A stretch of 9,486 nt of DNA from Candidatus Moraniibacteriota bacterium (GTDB lineage Bacteria > Patescibacteriota > Minisyncoccia > Moranbacterales > UBA2206): positions 1 through 9,486 of the forward strand of contig DMXN01000019.1 in the NCBI GenBank assembly GCA_003482885.1. The letters run 5' to 3'. The notes beneath the pieces were generated by a model. That model ran no database searches. It was not told the origin of the DNA and was given only the letters and a program-made list of their open reading frames with translations. Both the position numbers and the translations under genes were made by a program. Positions 1 to 4,480 of the stretch are shown here, piece after piece (positions within the stretch are counted from its first letter, which is position 1; the number at the start of each line of letters is the position of its first letter).

Positions 1-60
1 CGCAAAACAATCAAGAGCTATTTAGGTTGCCTTTCCCGAAACGGCGAAAGTTGCGATTAG

Positions 61-131
61 TGGACCTATGGAGAATTGAACTCCAGACTCATCCATGCCA
101 TGGACGCGTAATACCACTTTACTATAGGCCC
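61..131 (-). tRNA. tRNA-Ala (anticodon GGC)
   Basis: Read on the minus strand, the 71 bases fold into a complete cloverleaf. The acceptor stem has 7 pairs (GGGCCTA with TAGGTCC), including a G3:U70 wobble, the established identity element for alanyl-tRNA synthetase. The D stem is GTAA/TTAC with loop AGTGGTA. The anticodon stem is CGTCC/GGATG with loop ATGGCAT, giving anticodon GGC at 97-99. The T arm is TGGAG/CTCCA with loop TTCAATT. The discriminator base is A. The next bases on the minus strand are CTA rather than CCA, so the 3' CCA is not encoded and must be added after transcription; a CCA-adding enzyme gene lies at 4481-6130. There are no introns or unusual arms. Confidence 0.95.
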
Positions 132-144
132 AAGCTGCTTATCC

Positions 145-172
145 ATCATATCAGTTGCCGAAAGTTAGTCAA
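145..172 (-). promoter_or_regulatory. Promoter of the tRNA-Ala gene
   Basis: On the minus strand TTGACT (172-167) and TATGAT (150-145) are separated by 16 bases. The -10 box is preceded by TGA, giving an extended -10. Each hexamer differs from the sigma-70 consensus by one base. The predicted start near 138 leaves a 5' leader of about seven bases before the tRNA, as expected for a tRNA promoter. Confidence 0.65.
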
Positions 173-191
173 TTAAAAAAAAATAATCCAG

Positions 192-220
192 ATTAAACAA
201 TAAAACTGGTATTATGTCAA
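192..220 (-). promoter_or_regulatory. Possible second upstream promoter for tRNA-Ala
   Basis: A perfect -35 hexamer TTGACA (220-215) and TTTAAT (197-192) with a 17-base spacer face the tRNA gene. This would be an outer tandem promoter. It lies inside the AT-rich segment next to the DnaA boxes, so part of the match could be base composition. Confidence 0.45.
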
Positions 221-247
221 TGATAAGCTATCACTCTATACTAGTAC

Positions 248-256
248 TTATCCACA
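248..256 (+). promoter_or_regulatory. DnaA box, perfect match
   Basis: TTATCCACA is an exact match to the bacterial DnaA-box consensus TTATNCACA. It is also the left part of a short inverted repeat, TTATCC-ACA-GGATAA (248-262). It lies about 30 bases from the AT-rich segment. Confidence 0.6.
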
Positions 257-276
257 GGATAATTTTTCAAAGAAAC

Positions 277-285
277 TGTGGACAA
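277..285 (-). promoter_or_regulatory. DnaA box-like site, minus strand
   Basis: The minus strand reads TTGTCCACA, one base from TTATCCACA and identical to the form preferred by Streptomyces DnaA. It is 29 bp from the perfect box, in opposite orientation. Confidence 0.45.
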
Positions 286-290
286 TATGG

Positions 291-299
291 TTATACAGA
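291..299 (+). promoter_or_regulatory. DnaA box-like site, weak
   Basis: TTATACAGA differs by one base from TTATACACA. It counts only because it lies 6 bp from the preceding site. Confidence 0.25.
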
Positions 300-330
300 A
301 GTTATTAGCAGGATGGAATATCTGAAAAAT

Positions 331-346
331 TGTTCCACGTGGAACA
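331..346. promoter_or_regulatory. parS-type ParB binding site 1
   Basis: TGTTCCACGTGGAACA is a perfect 16-bp palindrome that fits the near-universal parS consensus with the CACGTG core. One further base pair on each side extends the symmetry to 18 bp (330-347). ParB would load here and recruit ParA/SMC for chromosome segregation. Confidence 0.85.
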
Positions 347-371
347 ACTGGTTGGCAAGGTTGTGTTTATT

Positions 372-387
372 TGTTCCACATGGAACA
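372..387. promoter_or_regulatory. parS-type site 2, core variant
   Basis: TGTTCCACATGGAACA is identical to the other copies except that the core is CACATG, not CACGTG. It lies 41 bp from site 1. The change breaks the central dyad and may weaken ParB loading. Confidence 0.65.
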
Positions 388-493
388 TTTTTTAAGGGTG
401 TATTTTTTGCTTGTTAGCGGGCTGATGATTCGTTGTTTCCGTTCGTAGAGATTAGGCAGTGTATCGCTTCTGCAGTCTTAATGTCATTGATAT

Positions 494-509
494 TGTTCCA
501 CGTGGAACA
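494..509. promoter_or_regulatory. parS-type ParB binding site 3
   Basis: This is a perfect copy of TGTTCCACGTGGAACA. The flanks extend the perfect symmetry to 24 bp (490-513, outer bases ATAT on both ends). Confidence 0.85.
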
Positions 510-668
510 ATATTATGCTTTTCATAAGAATGGCTTTATTCTCCTAGTAGTTGGATGTCCTATCGTATCTAATTTATAGAATTTGTGTAAAGTTGAGACT
601 GTAATGTCCCACAAGCAGGCTTTTGTTCTGTTAGTTTAATTAAATTTAGCGTTGTTTGCAGAAAAAAA

Positions 669-684
669 TGTTCCACGTGGAACA
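669..684. promoter_or_regulatory. parS-type ParB binding site 4
   Basis: This is a perfect copy of TGTTCCACGTGGAACA. The flanks AAAA and TTTT extend the perfect symmetry to 24 bp (665-688). The extension sequence differs from that of site 3, so the 16-bp core alone is what the copies share. Confidence 0.85.
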
Positions 685-817
685 TTTTGAATAATTGCAT
701 AATTAGAGATATGGATGTTTATAGGAATATGCCAGGGGTATGTCTTTATTGGTGGTGGGGTTTATCGGGGGAGTAGATTATAATACAATAAATAGGTTAT
801 TTTGTCAAATAAACAAG

Positions 818-843
818 AAAAGAAGCTTTTTTTAGCTTCTTTT
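818..843 (-). terminator. Rho-independent terminator of gyrA
   Basis: AAAAGAAGCT (818-827) and AGCTTCTTTT (834-843) form a perfect 10-bp stem with a six-base loop, 23 bases beyond the gyrA stop codon. On the minus strand the stem ends in TTTT followed by CTTGTTTATT. It could work in both directions, but no plus-strand gene reads into it. Confidence 0.75.
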
Positions 844-866
844 TTCTTTGGAAATAAAAGTATTTT

Positions 867-3311
867 TTACAAAACCGTCGTTGCTGATACTTTATCATTA
901 GCAGAAGGCCGCATTACTCGCACTCCTTGCGTGGCGCGACCGAGGATAGAAACACTGACAAGAGGGATGCGGATTATTTGACCTTTTTCGGAAGTAAGAA
1001 TTAAATCCGCGTCGAGATTGTCAATGTTAATAATATTGGCGCCGACCAATTTTCCGGTTTTGGCGGTGACAGCGGCAGTTTTAATGCCGGAACCGCCTCG
1101 TTTTTGAATTTTGTAATATTTAATATCCGATCTTTTTCCATAGCCGTTTTCCGTAATAACCAAAAGTTGGTTGCCCTTTTGGTTTTTAAAAAATACATCC
1201 ATTCCCACGACTTTATCACCTTTTTTTAATTTTATTCCGCGTACTCCTGTGGCGTTTCGTCCCATTGAACGGACATCGCTTTCTTTGAAATGTATCGCTT
1301 GACCGTGAAAAGTGGAAACAACAACTTCATCGGTGCCTGTGGTAGCATTAACCCATCGTAACGCGTCGTCTTTGTCTAATTTTATGGCGATAAGACCGGA
1401 CTTTCTAACATTTTCAAATTCTTCCAGGGCGGTTTTTTTGACTGTGCCCATTTCGGTTGCCATAAAAAGATATTTATAATTATCGTCTTTATTGAAAGCG
1501 ATAATGGCGGTGACTTTTTCGTTTCCGGAAAGTTGCAAGAAGTTGACAATCGATTGACCTTTGGAAATTCTGGATGATTCCGGCAATTCGTAGGCTTTAA
1601 ATTGAAAAACTTTTCCGCTGTTGGTAAAAAATAATAGATTATCATGCGTCATAACACCAAGAAGTTTTTCGATTTCATCACCTTCCTTGGTAGTCGCGCC
1701 GATTACTCCTTTACCGCCCCGCTTTTGGACTTTATAAACGGTCGGGTTCATTCTTTTAATATAGCCTTCTTTGGAAATAGTGATTATAGCTTCTTCATTT
1801 GGAACGAGATCTTCTTGTTTAAATTCCGAAACGCCGGATTTGACGATTTTAGTTTTTCGTTCGTCGCCATATTTTTCTTTTACGCGATTGAGTTCATCTT
1901 TAACGATAGTCAGAATTTTTTTTTCGCTTTTCAAAATAGCCTCTAACTCAGTGATTATTCGTAATTTTTCCACTAGTTCATCTTCGATTTTTTTTCGTTC
2001 CAGTCCAGCGAGAGTTTGCAATTTCATCTCTAAGATAGCTGTTGTTTGCCGTTCGGAAAGCTTGAATTTTTTTATCAAATTCCCATGTGCCTCTTCTTTA
2101 GTTTTGGACTTTTTAATTGTTTCAATAACAGCATCGATATGATCAAGCGCTTTTTTTAATCCTTCCAAAATATGCGCGCGGTCGCGGGCTTTATCTAAGT
2201 CATATTTCGTGCGACGGGTAATCACTTCTTTTCGGTGGATGATATAATATTCAAAGATCGATTTTAAATTAAGGACGGTCGGTTCGATGCCATTTACCAG
2301 CGCCAGCATATTGACATTGAAATTTTTTTGCAAATCAGTGAGATCATAAAGTTTATTGAGCACTTTTTGAGGATAAGCGTCTTTTTTTAGTTCAATTACT
2401 AGGCGGACGCCATCTTTATCTGATTCATCTCGAATATCACGGATGCCGACAATTTTTCCTTCTTTTACGAGATCCGCCATTCTTTCAATCATTACGGACT
2501 TATTGGTGGCGTAAGTCATTTCCGTAACAATGATTTGAAAAGAGCCCGCTTTATTTTCATTGATTTCCGCTTTGGCGCGGGTGAGAATTTTTCCGCGACC
2601 GGTTCGGTAGGCCTCTAAAATATCTTTTTTATTGTAAATAATTCCGCCGGTGGGAAAATCCGGACCTTTTACGAACTCGCAAAGATCATCTACTGTGGCG
2701 TCAGGATTATCAATCAAATGAGAAATTCCTTCAATCAATTCAAAAAGATTGTGTGGAGGAATGTTAGTTGCCATTCCAACCGCGATTCCCATCGAGCCAT
2801 TAAGCAGAAGTTGCGGCAAATTTGAAGGAAGAACGATTGGTTCTTTGTGTTGGCCGTCAAAGTTGGGGACGAAGTCAACGGTATTTTTTTCAATATCAAT
2901 CAACATTTCTTCGGCAATCGAAGAAAGCTTAGCTTCAGTATAGCGATAAGCCGCTGCCGAGTCGCCGTCCATTGAGCCGAAGTTTCCTTGACCGCGGACA
3001 AGAGGATAACGAAGGGAAAAATCTTGCGCCATACGCACCATGGAATCATAAACCGCGACATCGCCGTGCGGATGATATTTTCCCAAAACTTCTCCCACAA
3101 CGGTGGCGGATTTGCGGAATTTGGCATTAGCGCGCAGTCCCGTGTTCCACATTGAATAAAGGATTCGACGGTGGACGGGTTTCATTCCGTCGCGCACATC
3201 GGGCAAGGCGCGCGCCACAATCACGCTCATAGCGTAATCCAAATAGGACTGCTGGATTTCAGCGGTTATTTCGCGAGGCTGGATATTTTCTAATTGAATT
3301 TTATTTTCCAT
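867..3311 (-). CDS. gyrA: DNA gyrase subunit A
   Basis: GyrA cuts and rejoins DNA and wraps it, and with GyrB introduces negative supercoils using ATP. The 814 residues are the normal full length. The N-terminal breakage-reunion domain has the RALPDVRDGMKPVHRRIL segment (34-51) and the catalytic tyrosine Y124 in RYTE. The C-terminal beta-pinwheel carries the GyrA box QKRGGKG (529-535), which separates gyrase from the topoisomerase IV subunit ParC, and a second box-like QKRGGSG (736-742). At the position of E. coli Ser83 this protein has Val85 (GDVAVYD), while the Asp87 equivalent (D89) is kept. Loss of Ser83 weakens quinolone binding in known gyrases, so natural low sensitivity is plausible. 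The ATG has no Shine-Dalgarno. It is the last gene of a probable operon with the two genes upstream on the same strand, and a terminator follows. Confidence 0.97.
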   Translation of the reverse strand: MENKIQLENIQPREITAEIQQSYLDYAMSVIVARALPDVRDGMKPVHRRILYSMWNTGLRANAKFRKSATVVGEVLGKYHPHGDVAVYDSMVRMAQDFSLRYPLVRGQGNFGSMDGDSAAAYRYTEAKLSSIAEEMLIDIEKNTVDFVPNFDGQHKEPIVLPSNLPQLLLNGSMGIAVGMATNIPPHNLFELIEGISHLIDNPDATVDDLCEFVKGPDFPTGGIIYNKKDILEAYRTGRGKILTRAKAEINENKAGSFQIIVTEMTYATNKSVMIERMADLVKEGKIVGIRDIRDESDKDGVRLVIELKKDAYPQKVLNKLYDLTDLQKNFNVNMLALVNGIEPTVLNLKSIFEYYIIHRKEVITRRTKYDLDKARDRAHILEGLKKALDHIDAVIETIKKSKTKEEAHGNLIKKFKLSERQTTAILEMKLQTLAGLERKKIEDELVEKLRIITELEAILKSEKKILTIVKDELNRVKEKYGDERKTKIVKSGVSEFKQEDLVPNEEAIITISKEGYIKRMNPTVYKVQKRGGKGVIGATTKEGDEIEKLLGVMTHDNLLFFTNSGKVFQFKAYELPESSRISKGQSIVNFLQLSGNEKVTAIIAFNKDDNYKYLFMATEMGTVKKTALEEFENVRKSGLIAIKLDKDDALRWVNATTGTDEVVVSTFHGQAIHFKESDVRSMGRNATGVRGIKLKKGDKVVGMDVFFKNQKGNQLLVITENGYGKRSDIKYYKIQKRGGSGIKTAAVTAKTGKLVGANIINIDNLDADLILTSEKGQIIRIPLVSVSILGRATQGVRVMRPSANDKVSATTVL

Positions 3312-3317
3312 TTAATT

Positions 3318-3343
3318 GCAGGAACGGGTTTGTAACCCGTTTC
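3318..3343 (+). repeat. REP-like hairpin, copy 1
   Basis: GCAGG is followed by a hairpin: AACGGGTT (3323-3330), loop TGT, AACCCGTT (3334-3341). A G-T pair and a G-C pair extend the stem. Copy 2 at 3389-3414 has the same layout (GCAGG, then NNCGNGTTTGTAACNCG) on the opposite strand. It sits six bases before the gyrA start codon, in its leader. Confidence 0.6.
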
Positions 3344-3360
3344 ACATGTTTTGCGCGCTA

Positions 3361-3366
3361 ATTATA
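3361..3366 (-). promoter_or_regulatory. Possible gyrA -10 box
   Basis: The minus strand reads TATAAT, a perfect -10 hexamer, 49 bases before the gyrA start codon. No good -35 is visible at 16-18 bp. If used, it would give gyrA its own promoter inside the operon, with hairpin copy 1 in the leader. Confidence 0.35.
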
Positions 3367-3388
3367 ATACAAAACCCGAAAACTTTAT

Positions 3389-3414
3389 GGTTCGAGTTAC
3401 AAACTCGAACCTGC
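3389..3414 (-). repeat. REP-like hairpin, copy 2
   Basis: GGTTCGAGTT (3389-3398), loop ACA, AACTCGAACC (3402-3411) is a perfect 10-bp stem. On the minus strand it is preceded by GCAGG, like copy 1. The stems of the two copies differ by matching changes that keep pairing. The two copies face each other across 45 bp. Seven T residues follow on the plus strand, but no plus-strand gene ends here, so I do not call a terminator. Confidence 0.6.
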
Positions 3415-3424
3415 TTTTTTTGAA

Positions 3425-3706
3425 TTATTCAGTTGGCAAATTTTCCAGATTTTTGTTTAGATTATTTAATGTATTTTTGGCTTCATTAGCAGAATCTTGC
3501 AGGGATTTTTTTTGTTGCTGAAAATCATGAATGATTTCCTGATTTTTCAGTTCAGCAAAAGGATTTTTCTTGATATTGGCGGTAAAAGAAAAAATCCAAA
3601 GTAAAATAATAAAAAACATGGAAATTGCCATCATTCCATAAACATAACGCAACTTAATATGCTCCGGCTTTCGTCGTATTTCTTCTATTTTTCTTTCTAG
3701 GTCCAT
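3425..3706 (-). CDS. Small one-pass membrane protein with coiled-coil tail, function unknown
   Basis: The 93-residue protein begins with a charged cytoplasmic stretch (1-20, MDLERKIEEIRRKPEH...). One hydrophobic membrane segment follows at about 22-42 (MMAISMFFIILLWIF). The tail at 55-90 is polar, rich in Q, N, K and L, and likely coiled-coil. The topology is probably N-in with the tail outside, by the positive-inside rule. The start codon lies 3 bp after the stop of the upstream hydrolase gene, so the two are probably translationally coupled, and gyrA follows. I do not recognise a named family. It resembles short hypothetical proteins of Parcubacteria. A structural or envelope-anchoring role is a guess. 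Confidence 0.75.
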   Translation of the reverse strand: MDLERKIEEIRRKPEHIKLRYVYGMMAISMFFIILLWIFSFTANIKKNPFAELKNQEIIHDFQQQKKSLQDSANEAKNTLNNLNKNLENLPTE

Positions 3707-3709
3707 ATT

Positions 3710-4369
3710 TTACTCAATGCCCATCACTATTATTTCCATATTTTTTCCTTCAAAATCTTTGCTTTTTAGGTTTAGTTTGGAAGGCCTTTCTTTGGCGCAA
3801 TAGCCCATTTCAAGGCAAAATTTGCTTTCGTCGTCAACATCTGTCGCAGAATTTTTCATTTTGAAATGGATGGGAATGATAATATTAGGTTCGATTTTTT
3901 TAATATTTTCAATAGCTTTTTTATAATCCAGCGTATATTTTCCGCCGATGGGAATCATCAAAATATTAGCAGTGTTGATTTTTTCCAGTTGTTTTTCGTC
4001 GAGATCATGTCCGAGATCGCCTAGATGGCAAATTTTTATTTCTTCGCTTTCGATTAAATAAATCGTATTTAAGCCTTTTTCTTTTCCTTGGACGGCGTCA
4101 TGATAAGAGGGGATGCCGATAATATTGACGCCTTTTATTGAATATTCGCCGGGTAAATCAATAACGCGCGGTTCGCCTTTAAGCGCCTCGACATTATTAT
4201 GATCAGGGTGATTATGAGTGACTAAAACAAAATCAGCTGATCCTTGTGGCGGACGAAGACCGACGGATTTGTCGAAAGGGTCGATAAAAAAAACCACTTC
4301 CTCTTGACCTCGTCCAGCCGGCTTGACAGAAATTTTAAAACAAGAATGTCCATAATATTGGATGTTCAT
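3710..4369 (-). CDS. Metallo-beta-lactamase-fold hydrolase (UlaG/UPF0173-like)
   Basis: The 219 residues match the compact MBL family with an N-terminal GHSCF motif (7-11), as in UlaG and UPF0173 proteins. Metal ligands are visible in order: HNHPDH (H52, H54, D56, H57), H90 in PSYHD, D118 in HLGDLGH, and H168 in IPIHFK. The set is complete, so an active two-metal hydrolase is expected. The protein has no signal peptide and is cytoplasmic. The substrate cannot be read from sequence; family members cleave lactones, phosphoesters or nucleic-acid-related substrates. It is the first gene of the minus-strand operon with the 93-residue membrane protein and gyrA. There is no Shine-Dalgarno, and the predicted leader is about 16 bases. 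Confidence 0.9.
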   Translation of the reverse strand: MNIQYYGHSCFKISVKPAGRGQEEVVFFIDPFDKSVGLRPPQGSADFVLVTHNHPDHNNVEALKGEPRVIDLPGEYSIKGVNIIGIPSYHDAVQGKEKGLNTIYLIESEEIKICHLGDLGHDLDEKQLEKINTANILMIPIGGKYTLDYKKAIENIKKIEPNIIIPIHFKMKNSATDVDDESKFCLEMGYCAKERPSKLNLKSKDFEGKNMEIIVMGIE

Positions 4370-4391
4370 AGTGTGTTTGATTCTAAATAAA

Positions 4392-4400
4392 ATTCTAACA
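4392..4400 (-). promoter_or_regulatory. Extended -10 promoter of the hydrolase-gyrA operon
   Basis: The minus strand reads TGTTAGAAT, an extended -10 (TGN plus TAGAAT). The start would be near 4385, about 16 bases before the ATG. No strong -35 is visible. The same box precedes three other genes in this window. Confidence 0.55.
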
Positions 4401-4465
4401 TAGATATACTAACACAGGAAAAATGAAATGTCGAGGTTCTGAAATTCGCCATTTTTTTCGGTTTT

Positions 4466-4474
4466 TGCTAGAAT
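4466..4474 (+). promoter_or_regulatory. Extended -10 promoter of cca, likely leaderless
   Basis: TGCTAGAAT ends six bases before the cca ATG. A start about seven bases after the box falls on the A of ATG, so the mRNA would be leaderless. The -35 (TTCGCC at 4445) is poor. Confidence 0.6.
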
Positions 4475-4480
4475 GGGTTT

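Larger units (their letters stand above)
171..688. other. Candidate origin/centromere region (AT-rich segment, DnaA boxes, parS cluster)
   Basis: Between the tRNA gene and gyrA there is no credible protein gene. The segment 171-215 is about 84 percent A+T, with a run of nine A residues, and could serve as an unwinding element. It is followed by a perfect DnaA box at 248, near-matches at 277 and 291, then four parS-type palindromes at 331, 372, 494 and 669. Chromosomal parS sites usually cluster near oriC, and gyrA is often a neighbour of the origin. The centromere assignment is strong. The origin assignment is weaker, because only one DnaA box is perfect and dnaA, dnaN, parA and parB are not in the window. 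The rest of 420-660 and 690-810 shows no structure I recognise. Confidence 0.6.

Noticed and set aside
31..50. Hairpin CTTTC-CCG-AAA-CGG-C-GAAAG just beyond the tRNA gene
   Set aside because: The stem is short with a bulge, and no T run follows on the minus strand, so I do not call a terminator.
139..147. TTATCCATC as a DnaA box
   Set aside because: The last two bases differ from the consensus, and it overlaps the tRNA promoter.
214..417. 67-residue open frame on the plus strand
   Set aside because: It runs across DnaA boxes and two parS palindromes, has no Shine-Dalgarno or TGNTAGAAT box placed for its start, and no recognisable protein pattern. A gene-free control region explains it better.
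1644..2142. Plus-strand open frames inside gyrA
   Set aside because: They are out-of-frame shadows of the gyrA coding sequence, with phenylalanine- and serine-rich low-complexity translations.
3389..3421. Perfect stem plus seven T as a plus-strand terminator
   Set aside because: No plus-strand gene ends before it, and its layout matches the opposite-strand repeat copy at 3318-3343, so a REP-like element is more likely.
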